DNA of 64,000 nucleotides from WJJR01 sp964440935 (lineage in GTDB: Bacteria > Zixibacteria > MSB-5A5 > WJJR01), in NCBI GenBank assembly GCA_964440935.1, contig CAYTTY010000003.1, positions 108,424 through 172,423 on the forward strand. Reading direction: 5' to 3'. A program made the position numbers and the translations under genes. The notes beneath the pieces were generated by a model that was not told the DNA's origin, searched no databases, and was given only the letters and a program-made list of their open reading frames with translations. Shown here in pieces: positions 26,103 to 36,300 of the stretch (its first letter is position 1; every line of letters begins with the position of its first letter).

Positions 26103-29100
26103 CTACTTTAAGAGCATCATCTTCTTCGCGTCGATGAAGCGGTCGGAGATGACGCGATAGAAATACATACCGCTGGCCAATTCACGGCCATTCTGATCGC
26201 GCGCGTCGAATTGGATGGTGTGAATGCCCTCCGGACGGTACCCGTCAACGAGCGTCCGAACACGGCGCCCGAGCACGTCGTAAACATCCAGTCGCACATG
26301 GCCGCCTTCAACCAGCGCGTAGGTGATGTTCGTGCCGGCGTTGAATGGGTTCGGGAAGTTCTGGTGGAGTGCATACGTGGTCGGTACCGCCGCGGCCGGC
26401 TCAATCATCGTCCGGCGCTTGGGCGACTGAACATCCTCGTCGAGCGACGCGACAGCCGTACCACTGGCGGCCTTGATGTCACCAGCGGCCCCCCAGACGA
26501 CATAGGAGACCACTTCCGTGATGTGACTGACTTCACTGTCGCCGGACTGTTCCTCTTCGATAAACACCTCGACCGAGGTCCCGCTCAGATTGCGATACCG
26601 CGTGCCGCACGTGTTGCCACCGTCGTAGGTGTCATCATGACAGAGGAAGACGGGGCTACTGCCGACATTGCTGCCAAAGGTGATGCTGTACCATTCGTGG
26701 GTGACCGAGTTTCCGGTCCGGCCGGCTTCAAACGACACGCCGTTATTGCTGCCGCTGCCCTGGCCGATCGCAACCCAGGCGACCGTTTCATTGGCATGCA
26801 CACCGTCGGCGGCTTCTTCCTCTTGCAGCTTAATCTGGAAGCTGCTGCTGCCGAGATTACGCGTGCGCGTAATGACGGCTGCGGCATCGTTTTGACTGGC
26901 GACACCGGTGATCAATGTCGGTGCCGAACTGAATGACTGGTTGAAGTTGATCGTGGTGAAGCCCGTTCCAATTGATGCAGTTCCGGCTTCGATCAATGTA
27001 CCGTCTTCGAGCATATGCGTGCCCGCTTCGAGAACAAAATACGGGCAGTCCTCGGTGGTGTGATTGCCGTCGTGGTAATCCCACTCCTCCATCTGCCACT
27101 CGAAGCTCGTGCCGGACACGTTGCGCACACGCAGATGCGTTTTGTGTCCGCCATTCGTGGTCAAACCGCGCATGACCACCACCGGATTGGTGTAGCTGTT
27201 GTTCAGGTTGACCGTATACCAGTCGGCGCCGTTGCCGGTCTGGTTGCGGGTCTCCACGCCGACCTCACCAATGACCGCCGCTACCGGCGGCTCGGTAACG
27301 GTGATGTAGTCGACTTTGGTCTCGGCGTCGTTGCCACACGCATTGCTCACCGTCAACTCAACGGTGTAAGTGCCGGCGGCATTGTACGTATGTGAAGGAT
27401 TCTGTGACGCGGACGTGCCGCCATCACCGAAGTCCCAGGACCAAGATGTCGGATTACCGGTTGATTGATCAGTGAAGTCCACCTGCAACGGATAATCACC
27501 CGATGTTGGCGAACCATTGAACTCGGCCGTTGGTGGAGCGCTGACCGTGATGTAGTCGGTCTTGGTTTCGGTATCTGAACCACCCGGACCGGTCACGGTT
27601 AGCTCAACGGTGTAGGTGCCGGCGGCATTGTACGTATGTGAAGGATTCTGTGACGTCGACGTGCTGCCATCGCCGAAATCCCAGCTCCACGACGTGATGT
27701 CACCGCTCGATTCGTCGGTGAAGGTCACGTCCAACGGAGCACAGCCCGACGTTGGCGTGCCCGAGAACGCCGCGACCGGCGCCGGAGTCGACGCGGTGAC
27801 ACTGATGTCATCAAATGCCTGACCATCCGTGGTGAGGCTGTAGTTATCATACTGCTGGAACTTGATGACGAAGGTTCCGGTCAGGCTCAGACCGTTCGAG
27901 CTGGCCAACTGGTCAACGTCGAGATTGATTTGCGAGTACGATGACGAGCCTCCAGTGAGATTGTACACTTTCGTGAAGCTACCACCGCCATCATCCGAGA
28001 AGAACACACCATCCTGCGAGTGCGACTCGTCGCTGAATTCCTTCCAGTAAAACGACAAATCGACATCCGCGTAACCGGACAGATTGACCCGCAGCCAGGC
28101 TTCGTTCTGCGCGTACTGGCTGCCGTTGGTGTTGTCATCCATTGTCAGATGGTAGGATCCGCGCGGCGTATACGATGACGTGATCTGAATCCGTCCTTCT
28201 GAATTGCTGCTCTGAGTGAACCAGTACTGATCGAACGACCCCGATTCAAAGCCGGTGCTGTACGGCAGCGTGGCGTAGTCAACCGTGGGTTCCGTGACCG
28301 TGACATAGTCAGCTTTGATCTCCTGATCCGAACCGCACGTGTTCGTGGCCGTCAGTGTGACCGTGTATGTGCCGGCACTGTTGTAGGTGTGTGCTGGATG
28401 TTGCGCAGTGGACGTGCCGCCGTCGCCGAAATCCCAATCCCACGATGTCGCATCCGATGACAGATCGGTGAATGAGACCATCAACGGTGCTTCACCTGAG
28501 GTTGGCGAACCGGAAAAATCGGCCACCGGTGCAACGCACGGATTGACCGTGATGTAATCGGTCTTGACCTCCTGATCGGAGCCGCACGAATTCGTCGCCG
28601 TGAGCGTCACCGTGTAAGTCCCGGCGCTGGTGTACTGGTGGGTGGGATGCTGTGCGGTGGACGTGCCACCGTCGCCAAAGTCCCAATCCCACGAACTGGG
28701 GCTGCCCGTCGAGAGGTCGGTGAAATTCACGGTCAAGGGTTCGATACCTGAAGTCGGAGAGCCGCTGAAGTCAGCGGTCGGCGCACCGGTCACTGTGATG
28801 TAATTGGTCTTCGTTTCAGTGTCGCTACCTCCGGGACCAGTAGCGGTCAGAGAGACTGTATAGGTTCCCGGTGACGAATACTGATGCGATGGATTGGTCG
28901 CCGTCGAGGTACCACCGTCGCCAAAATCCCAATCATACGAGGTGATATCGCCAGTCGATAAATTGGTGAAGTTTACCGTCAACGGTGCACACCCCGATGT
29001 CGGGCTGCCGCTGAAGTCGGCGACCGGCGGCGGGGTGCCGGTATTGACCGCATTGAACGCATTGATGCGGCCCACGCCCATCTTACCGATGTACTTGGAG

Positions 29101-30554
29101 GAGAGATACGCATCGATATTGTCGGTGCTGCTGTACAGTTGGTTGGTGACCTGCGATGCACTCCAAGTCGGATTCTGCGACCAAATCAATGCCGCCACAC
29201 CGGCTGTCATCGGTGTCGCCATCGACGTACCACCCAGCGACGCCCAATAATCGGTGTTCGGATCGTTGTGATCGTGATACGTCGAGTAAATGTTGTCGCC
29301 GGGAGCACAGATGTCGACCCATGTACCATAGGTCGTGAAGCTGGCGCCATCGTCCTGCTCGTTGGTCGCTGAGACCGAGATGCAGTCACCGCGTCCGTTG
29401 AGATAGTCGGGGGATTCTTCGGTGCCGCCATTGCCGGCGGCGACAAAGATCAGACCACCGTTATTGAGGAAGTAGGTGGCCGCCGAACTGATGCCGCCCG
29501 AGTTGGACGATCCCCAACTGCACGACGCGATGTCGGCCCCATTGTCGGCCGCATAGTAGAAGGCTTCAGCTGCCGCATCCATCAACACGACGCCGTATTC
29601 CTGGCCCAAGTAGTTATACGAGTACCCCATGCGCAGTGGCATGATGCGGACGCCATTGGCATATTCCTGCTGAGAACCATTGCCCCAGCCGCCGGCCACA
29701 CCGGCCATGCCAAACCCGTCGTTGGTGATCATACCGACAATGCCGGCCGTGTGGGTGCCGTGGCCGTTGAAGTCGCGGGGATCGTTGTCCTTGGTGTCGC
29801 AGTCTTCGCCCGACCAGCAGTTTGTGGTCGATTCGACGAAGTCGTAGCCAATCCAGTCGTCGACATAACCGTTGCCATCGTCATCAACGCCAGCCGAACC
29901 ATTCAGCTCGGTATCATTGATCCACATGTTGCCGCGCGACGCACCGGGATTTGACGGAGACGCGTTCAGTCCACCCAGGTCCCTGTGGTAATACCGGGTG
30001 CCGGAATCCAGAATGGCCACGATCGTGGCATCACTGCCCGTCTCAATGTCCCAGGCTTCCGGAGAGTCGATGTCATGGTCGCTGGATTGGGCGTGGTACC
30101 ACTGATAGGGATCGAAGTAGGTGTCGTTCGGGGTGGCAAACATGGCGTGGATGCCGATCGGCTCGACACGCTCGACATTGGGATCGTTGCGATATGCATC
30201 CATCGCCTGCACCAACGAGCCTTCGCTGATGGTGACTTTGTAATGTCGTGCCAATTCATTGGCGATGGGGCCGGCTTTGCGTTCCGAGCCGGCGAATTGG
30301 CGCTGCCACTTGCGCACGGCAAAACGGTCCGCCAAGGCGTCCAGACTCTTGACACCGACATGGGCCGGTACCTGCCCCTTCATTTCGGCGTTGGGAACCG
30401 GGACCTGCGTCTTGGTGACGACGATGAAGCGATCGGGAACGTGTCCCAGGAAATTCAGTTGGTTGTGGGGTTGGTCAATCACTTTGATGTTGTTCGCCGA
30501 CGCCATTGCGGTCAGCGCCACAAGTAGTAATGCCACTCGTAAACAGATCTTCAT
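26103..30554 (-). CDS. Secreted subtilisin-like protease with PKD domains and C-terminal sorting domain
   Basis: A 1483-residue exported protein. After a signal peptide (MKICLRVALLLVALTAMASA) and a propeptide comes an S8 peptidase domain with the intact triad Asp183 (ILDSGT), His265 (NGHGTHTAG) and Ser444 (GGTSMATP). Three PKD domains follow (about 510-770, each with WDFGDGGTST). A MAM/jelly-roll-like module (TGFESGSFDQYWF...) and two more PKD domains come next. A stretch with repeated H-type-lectin-like segments (about 1100-1370) precedes the C-terminal FPNPFNAGTNITYAL...GMYFYRV domain of the Por/FlgD type. That end is the sorting signal of type IX-like secretion in the FCB group. It is preceded by GGAGG and a 370-nt structured leader and followed by a strong terminator. 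Confidence 0.92.
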   Translation of the reverse strand: MKICLRVALLLVALTAMASANNIKVIDQPHNQLNFLGHVPDRFIVVTKTQVPVPNAEMKGQVPAHVGVKSLDALADRFAVRKWQRQFAGSERKAGPIANELARHYKVTISEGSLVQAMDAYRNDPNVERVEPIGIHAMFATPNDTYFDPYQWYHAQSSDHDIDSPEAWDIETGSDATIVAILDSGTRYYHRDLGGLNASPSNPGASRGNMWINDTELNGSAGVDDDGNGYVDDWIGYDFVESTTNCWSGEDCDTKDNDPRDFNGHGTHTAGIVGMITNDGFGMAGVAGGWGNGSQQEYANGVRIMPLRMGYSYNYLGQEYGVVLMDAAAEAFYYAADNGADIASCSWGSSNSGGISSAATYFLNNGGLIFVAAGNGGTEESPDYLNGRGDCISVSATNEQDDGASFTTYGTWVDICAPGDNIYSTYHDHNDPNTDYWASLGGTSMATPMTAGVAALIWSQNPTWSASQVTNQLYSSTDNIDAYLSSKYIGKMGVGRINAFNAVNTGTPPPVADFSGSPTSGCAPLTVNFTNLSTGDITSYDWDFGDGGTSTATNPSHQYSSPGTYTVSLTATGPGGSDTETKTNYITVTGAPTADFSGSPTSGIEPLTVNFTDLSTGSPSSWDWDFGDGGTSTAQHPTHQYTSAGTYTVTLTATNSCGSDQEVKTDYITVNPCVAPVADFSGSPTSGEAPLMVSFTDLSSDATSWDWDFGDGGTSTAQHPAHTYNSAGTYTVTLTATNTCGSDQEIKADYVTVTEPTVDYATLPYSTGFESGSFDQYWFTQSSNSEGRIQITSSYTPRGSYHLTMDDNTNGSQYAQNEAWLRVNLSGYADVDLSFYWKEFSDESHSQDGVFFSDDGGGSFTKVYNLTGGSSSYSQINLDVDQLASSNGLSLTGTFVIKFQQYDNYSLTTDGQAFDDISVTASTPAPVAAFSGTPTSGCAPLDVTFTDESSGDITSWSWDFGDGSTSTSQNPSHTYNAAGTYTVELTVTGPGGSDTETKTDYITVSAPPTAEFNGSPTSGDYPLQVDFTDQSTGNPTSWSWDFGDGGTSASQNPSHTYNAAGTYTVELTVSNACGNDAETKVDYITVTEPPVAAVIGEVGVETRNQTGNGADWYTVNLNNSYTNPVVVMRGLTTNGGHKTHLRVRNVSGTSFEWQMEEWDYHDGNHTTEDCPYFVLEAGTHMLEDGTLIEAGTASIGTGFTTINFNQSFSSAPTLITGVASQNDAAAVITRTRNLGSSSFQIKLQEEEAADGVHANETVAWVAIGQGSGSNNGVSFEAGRTGNSVTHEWYSITFGSNVGSSPVFLCHDDTYDGGNTCGTRYRNLSGTSVEVFIEEEQSGDSEVSHITEVVSYVVWGAAGDIKAASGTAVASLDEDVQSPKRRTMIEPAAAVPTTYALHQNFPNPFNAGTNITYALVEGGHVRLDVYDVLGRRVRTLVDGYRPEGIHTIQFDARDQNGRELASGMYFYRVISDRFIDAKKMMLLK

Positions 30555-30664
30555 GAAAAACCTCCGGTGAGGTGAGAGCGTTGTCAGCGGTGACTCTCAC
30601 GGGTGTCCAGTGTGTAACTTCACTTTGTGACTGGTGAGTAGCCTCTTGCCCTCTAAACAAGTGG

Positions 30665-30870
30665 ACATGGTTATGTCATGGCGGGGTTCATCACCTCCTT
30701 CGGTCCCGGGGAGGACTGGGGGACCACGTCGGTACATGCCCGCAACCGGGTGATCGCATCACACCCGTACTCCACGCGGAGCGCTCCTCCGTGGTTTACC
30801 GGTATAATTCCGCGACACGCGCTGTTTCGCAGCGTGGTGTCTCCAACTTGCATTTTGTTACGGCCTAAGA
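30665..30870 (-). other. Structured leader region upstream of the subtilase gene
   Basis: On the minus strand three strong hairpins follow each other: CACGCTG-CGAAA-CAGCGCGTG, CCACGGAG...CTCCGCGTGG and GGGTG-TGATGCGAT-CACCC. Next come GGTCCCCC...GGGACC and an AAGGAGGTG. The region does not match any riboswitch consensus I know. It lies within the 762-nt gap between rluD and the subtilase; the rest of the gap holds only a degenerate R1-like stretch (about 31083-31267). Confidence 0.35.
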
Positions 30871-30927
30871 CCGGGGCTGAGCGTCCGGTAGTGAGAGCAA
30901 TTCCCCGGTGGCGCTAAGTCAGTATCC

Positions 30928-30956
30928 AGTTATCAGGAATTGGGCGATGGAGTCAA
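30928..30956 (-). promoter_or_regulatory. Candidate sigma-70 promoter for the subtilase transcript
   Basis: The minus strand reads TTGACT, 16 nt, then GATAAC. The transcript would start about 370 nt before the coding region and include the hairpin-rich leader. The assignment rests on hexamer matches only. Confidence 0.35.
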
Positions 30957-31316
30957 GGATCAAATGATATCGATAATCAAATTCCCGATCCCATAAGAGA
31001 CGGCCCCTACGCAGTGGTCGGAGGCCCTTTCCTTTACAACAACTCTTTCGACTTGAGAAGCAGCTTCTTACGACTCGTAGAGTGACTACTGCCAAGACAG
31101 TCCGATTGCGGGTGCTGACTCTATGATTATCCCCGCATCAGGCGGACCGAGTGGTGTAGGCTCTTGTACGAGAATAGAATGGGCTCCGACACGCTGGAGG
31201 CGCACAGCCTTTCGCGGGAATGACAGCCGCGGCAGTTTCATTCGGACAGGAGTGTTGACGATCGCGATGGATATCAGGACAATCGCAGAGCCTGTCAGAA
31301 ATGGAATCGTACCGAT

Positions 31317-32297
31317 TCACTGAGATGATCGACACACGTTGATTAGCGATTGGAAGTCGGAGGGCGGTGATACCTCGAACTCCTGACGACTGCCGGTTTC
31401 AGGATGGACCAATTCAAGTCGCGTGGCATGCAGTGCGGGACGGTTAATCGTTTCGACCATCTTCCGTCCCAGTAACCGCTTAGCGGGATCGATTCCCTTC
31501 AGGCGTGACAAGCCACCACCATAGTCAGAATCCCCGACCACCGGATGGCCGGTGTGACAGAGATGCACACGGATCTGATGCGTTCGGCCGGTCTCGAGTT
31601 TCACCTCGAGCAATTCCGCGAGTTCATAACGTTCTAAAATGTGGACATGCGTGACGGCATCGCGGCCCCGTTCCGTCACCGACATCTTCTTCCGGTCGCT
31701 GTTGGATCGTCCGATTGGATCGGTGAATGTGATGCGATCCTGCTTCAAGTGTCCCCACGTGATTGCCAGATACGTTCGACTGAGGCTGCGGTCACGTAAC
31801 TGATCGGCCAATTTGCGATGCGCCGATTCGGTTTTGGCGCAGACGATCAATCCCGATGTGCCTTTGTCGAGACGGTGCACGATCCCCGGCCGGTCACCAG
31901 TGCCTGTGGCGTCGGACATGATGCCATGTCCCAGCAGAGCATTAACGAGTGTGCCGGTGCGGTTACCGACCGCCGGGTGCACGACCATACCCGGCGCCTT
32001 GTTGATCACGATGATCGCGTCGTCTTCGTGGATAACATCAAGCGGGATGTCTTCCGCAGCAGGGGGGGCTGCATCAGCAGCGGGGCGAATCAGTGTGACT
32101 TCGATCTCCTCGCCCACTCTCACTTTGTGACGTGATTTAACGGCCACACCATCAGCCAGCACACCGCCCGCATCGGCCGCACGCTGCACTTGCGCGCGCG
32201 AAACATCAGTTAGTTTCTCGGTGAGATAGTGATCGACCCGGACACCCGCATCATCGGGACCAACCACAAACGTGTGCGTATCTGTGTGATCCGACAT
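31317..32297 (-). CDS. rluD: 23S rRNA pseudouridine synthase, RluD family
   Basis: A 326-residue protein with an N-terminal S4 RNA-binding domain (VRVDHYLTEKLTDVSRAQVQRAADAGGVLADG) and the RluA-family catalytic core. The active Asp lies in HRLDKGTSGL, and the core continues with RTHQIRVH and a GHPVVGDSDYG motif. RluD makes pseudouridines in helix 69 of 23S rRNA; RluC or a related specificity cannot be excluded from motifs alone. It lies 14 nt after lspA on the same strand, a common gene pair. Confidence 0.92.
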   Translation of the reverse strand: MSDHTDTHTFVVGPDDAGVRVDHYLTEKLTDVSRAQVQRAADAGGVLADGVAVKSRHKVRVGEEIEVTLIRPAADAAPPAAEDIPLDVIHEDDAIIVINKAPGMVVHPAVGNRTGTLVNALLGHGIMSDATGTGDRPGIVHRLDKGTSGLIVCAKTESAHRKLADQLRDRSLSRTYLAITWGHLKQDRITFTDPIGRSNSDRKKMSVTERGRDAVTHVHILERYELAELLEVKLETGRTHQIRVHLCHTGHPVVGDSDYGGGLSRLKGIDPAKRLLGRKMVETINRPALHATRLELVHPETGSRQEFEVSPPSDFQSLINVCRSSQ

Positions 32298-32311
32298 GGG
32301 GCAAGACCGTG

Positions 32312-32965
32312 TTATTCCGATTGTGAGGGCGGGCTGTTGTGCTCAGACTCCGGCGCATCGGCGGTCGATTGCGTAGCAGGCTGTGTCGTCACACCGTAGA
32401 GACGCGGATCATAAAACAGACTGACAATGAGTGTCAGGACCCCAACAGTGACCGAGGAGTCTGCGACATTGAAGATTGGCCAGCGATCCAACATCACGCC
32501 CGAATGGCTGATGAAACCAAAGTCGAACTGCGGCACGCGCATGTCGGGGAATTCAAAGTCCAAAAAATCGATAACCTCGCCGAGAATTGTGCGATCGATC
32601 AAATTGCCGATGGCGCCGCCGAGAATCAGCGCCAGCGCCAGCGTGGAGAGATGAACCGACGCGCCATGGCGCCACAGATGCCAGACAATCCAGCCGATCA
32701 CGATGATGGCGGCAATGAAATACAGACCGTCGTGCCCCCACCGTACACCAAAGGCGCCGCCGGGATTGTGGATATAGGTCAGACGAAACCAATCGCCCAG
32801 CACGGGAATCGACTCGTGCAGGCGCATCGACGTTGCCACCGACCACTTGGTGATCTGGTCGACAACGACAATAATGAAGGGAATGAGCCAGAGACTGCGG
32901 TGCATTCGCGGGGACAATCCGACGGTTGCGGTGTCGGACACAACGGAGGGCACGTCAGAGACCAT
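32312..32965 (-). CDS. lspA: Lipoprotein signal peptidase
   Basis: A signal peptidase II of about 217 residues that cleaves prolipoproteins after lipidation. Four membrane helices are visible. The two catalytic Asp motifs are intact: NLIDRTILGEVIDFLD and FNVADSSVTVG. The start is taken as the ATG at 32965, which begins just after the stop of the DksA-like gene; an ATG at 32905 (MHRSLWLIPF) would give a more typical length. The protein has a polar C-terminal tail rich in Ser, Pro and Glu. The dksA-like - lspA - rluD order recurs in many diderm bacteria. Confidence 0.94.
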   Translation of the reverse strand: MVSDVPSVVSDTATVGLSPRMHRSLWLIPFIIVVVDQITKWSVATSMRLHESIPVLGDWFRLTYIHNPGGAFGVRWGHDGLYFIAAIIVIGWIVWHLWRHGASVHLSTLALALILGGAIGNLIDRTILGEVIDFLDFEFPDMRVPQFDFGFISHSGVMLDRWPIFNVADSSVTVGVLTLIVSLFYDPRLYGVTTQPATQSTADAPESEHNSPPSQSE

Positions 32966-32969
32966 CGCA

Positions 32970-33359
32970 CTACTGGCCGGAACGCGCTTTGCGCTGCTCG
33001 TCCTTCTCCTTGCACTTGATGCAGAAGCGGGCATGGGGAACAGCTTCCAGCCGGGCGTGATTGATCTCCTGGCCGCACTCAAAGCACTTCCCGTAGCTGC
33101 CGTCGTGGATGCGACGCAACGCTTCATCGATGTGATAAAGAAACCGGCCCGACTTCGATGCGAAATAAAACGATTTTTCGCGTTCCTCCGCGTCGGTGCC
33201 CTGGTCCGCCATGTGGTACGAGTGCGTCGACAAATCGCCCGATGCCTCGGTGGCGGTCGAGCCCCGCACGCTGCGGCGGATGGAACCGATTTCGTTGAGA
33301 ATCCCCTCTCGTCGCTCGAGCAGGAGTTTCTCGAACTTTTTGAGATCCCGTTTGTTCAC
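32970..33359 (-). CDS. DksA/TraR-type zinc-finger protein
   Basis: A small protein of about 129 residues with an N-terminal coiled-coil helix pair (KRDLKKFEKLLLERREGILNEI) and a C4 zinc finger near the C-terminus, CFECG ... CIKCK. It fits the DksA/TraR/YocK family, whose members bind the RNA polymerase secondary channel or act as stress regulators. The acidic pair found at the coiled-coil tip of true DksA is not evident, so the function is uncertain. The GTG start at 33359 is preferred because AAAGGAGA lies 8 nt upstream; the frame extends to a TTG at 33380. It lies 34 nt after ileS on the same strand. Confidence 0.85.
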   Translation of the reverse strand: MNKRDLKKFEKLLLERREGILNEIGSIRRSVRGSTATEASGDLSTHSYHMADQGTDAEEREKSFYFASKSGRFLYHIDEALRRIHDGSYGKCFECGQEINHARLEAVPHARFCIKCKEKDEQRKARSGQ

Positions 33360-33393
33360 CCGTGTCTCTCCTTTGGCCAAAATCGTCCGGCCA

Positions 33394-36300
33394 CTATACG
33401 GCGGCGGTTTCGATTATGATGGCCGCCGCTTCTCCATTCAAGTCCACTGTTTCGCCGGTATCGGCTTGCTCCGTATCCTCGCGCAACGTGAAGTCAACTG
33501 CGAGGGTGTCGGCCTTGATGCGATCCGCGTGCCGGCTCAGTGCGTCTGTCAGTGTTTGGCCACACTGGACGGTCAACCGAATCCGGTCGGTCACCGCCAA
33601 TCCCATCTTTTTGCGCTGGTTTTGCACACGGTTGACCAACTCGCGCGCAAAGCCCTCGGCCCTTAATTCATCGGTTACGCGGGCGTCGATGCCCACAATT
33701 AATCGCCCATCGGACTCGACAAAATATCCGTCGGGTCCGGTGGTGTCCACTATCAAATCGCCCGGCCCCAAGTCCACCCGGGTGCCGTTCAGGTCGACTG
33801 TCAATGTCTGTGTACGGCGATAGCTGTCGACCTCTCCGGTGGTCCAACCAGAGAGCACCTTCTGCAGTTCCTTCACCTGCGGCCCGAGACGCTGCCCGAG
33901 CACGGCGAAATTCGGCTTCACCGACAGCGTGACAAAACCGTCGGCGCTCGGCAACACATCAATCGCCTTCACATTCAATTCACTCTTGATCAACTCGTTC
34001 ATTCCCGAGATGTCATTCGCATTCCATTCGCCCGGCAGGACGATGGAAACCGATGCCAACGGCTGACGCACTTTCTGGCGCGCCTTGGCACGCGCGGCGC
34101 GCCCGAGCGAGACAATCCGCTGCGCCGCATCCATGCGCGATTCCAAATCCGCATCGATGGCAGCAGTATCGACTGTCGGGAAATCGCACAGATGCACACT
34201 ATCGGGGAACTCATTCTTCTGCTCACCCATGAGACGCTGGTACACGTGCTCGGCAAAGAACGGTGCGGCCGGCGCGGCGAGTTGGGCGATTGTCAGCAAT
34301 GCCTGCGCGAGTGTCGCATACGCGTCACGTTTATCGTCGGTCGTCTCCGAGCCCCAGAAACGGCGCCGGTTCAAACGCACGTACCAGTTTGACACATCAT
34401 CAACCGTGAAATCGGCGATCATGCGCACCGCCGAGGTCAGATCATACGATCCGTACGCCTTGTCGACCAGCCCGGTGACACTGGCCAGACGCGACTGCAT
34501 CCAGCGGTCGAACTCGTTCGTACTCGCCTTGCGTTTGATCACATCCTGCGCATGGATGTTGTCGATGCCGGCATACAGTTCGTAAAACGCCAGCGTATTG
34601 CGCCAGGTGTCGAAGAAGCGGTTGCGGACCTCGCTGACCGCTTTGGTGTCGAACTTGGTCGGGATCCACGGCTGCGAGACCGACAGCAAATACCAGCGCA
34701 GCGCGTCGGCGCCGTCGGAGGCAATCACCGCCCACGGGTCGACTACGTTGCCCTTGGTCTTCGACATCTTCCGGCCCTTTTTATCGACCACAAATTCCAT
34801 CACCAGGCAATTCTTGTAACTCGGTTCACCCATCAACAGCGACGCGATGGCGTGCAACGAGTAGAACCAGCCGCGTGTCTGATCGACTGCTTCACTGATG
34901 AAATTGGCCGGGAAACGCGCCGGGAACTTCTCTTTGTCTTCGAACGGGTAATGCCATTGCGCAAACGGCATCGAACCCGAATCGAACCAGACGTCGATCA
35001 CTTCGGTCACACGCTTCATCGTACCTGCACACTTCGGGCATGTCAGTGTGACCTCATCGACATACGGCTTGTGCAGGTCGAGCGGTTTGGGGACATGCGA
35101 TCCACGTGTCTGCAAATCGTCGACCGACTCGACCGCTGTTGCCTCGTCGCACTTCTCGCACACCCAGATCGGCAGCGGCGTGCCCCAGAACCGTTCGCGT
35201 GAGAGCGCCCAGTCGACATTGTTCTCCAGCCACTCGCCGAAACGCTTCTCGCCGATCTCCGGCGGATACCAGTTGATCTGACGGTTCAGGTTCAGGAGTT
35301 GCTCACGGTACTGCGACGTTTTCACATACCACGATCGCCGCGCGTAGTAGAGGAGCGGCGTGTCGCAGCGCCAGCAGAACGGGTAGCTGTGCTCGATTTG
35401 TCCCGCGTCGAAGAGCCGTCCGGCTGCTTTGAGATCCTTGATGATTTGTTTGTCGGCGTCCTTGACAAACTGCCCCGCGTACGGCGTAATGCGTTCATCA
35501 AACTTGCCGTTCGACATCACCGGCTGGAGCGTCGGCAGGTTGTTCTGTTTGCCGATCTCGTAGTCGTCGGCGCCAAACGCCGGCGCCATGTGAACGATGC
35601 CGGTGCCGTCTTCGGTCGAGACAAACTCGGCTTCGAGCACACCGAAGATGTTCTCACTCGGGTCATCGGCGAAAAACGGGAAGATCGGTTCGTACTTCTT
35701 GCCAACGAGGTCTTTGCCTGTGAATCGCTCGGCGACCTCAAACTCACCGCCCAGCACGGCGTTCGCGCGCGCCTCAGCGAGGATGTAGCGCGTGCCGTCT
35801 TTGATCGCGACGATGTAGTCGACATCAGGCCCGACTGCCAGCGCCGTATTCGAAATCAACGTCCACGGTGTGGTGGTCCACACGAGGAATGCCGTCTCGG
35901 GATCGTCCCTCAGCGGCATCGTCACCGTGATCGACGGATCCTTGACCGTTTCATAACCCAGCGAAACCTCGTGGCTCGACAGGCCGGTCTCACAGCGCGG
36001 GCAGTAAGGGACAATCTTGTGGCCCTCGTAGAGCAAACCGCGCTTAAAGAACTGAGCGAGGATCCACCAGACCGACTCGATGTACTCGTTGGTCAGCGTG
36101 ACATACGGATTGTCCAGATCGAGCCAGTAGCCGATGCGGCGGGTCAAACGGTCCCATTCATCTTTGTATTTGAAGACCGACTCGCGGCACTTGGCGTTGA
36201 ATTTGTCGACACCGTACTCGATGACCGCCGCTTTCGAGTTGAGCTCCAGCTCCTTTTCCACTTCGATCTCGACCGGCAGGCCATGCGTATCCCATCCTGC

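Noticed and set aside
30683..30700. Plus-strand TCATCACCTCCTT resembling the 3' end of 16S rRNA
   Set aside because: No rRNA sequence surrounds it; it is the reverse complement of a strong Shine-Dalgarno-like stretch in the subtilase leader.
31083..31267. Possible further R1 element
   Set aside because: Only the inner CAGTCCGATTG / CATTCGGACAG segments match; the outer termini and TA flanks are not clear, so it is at most a decayed copy.
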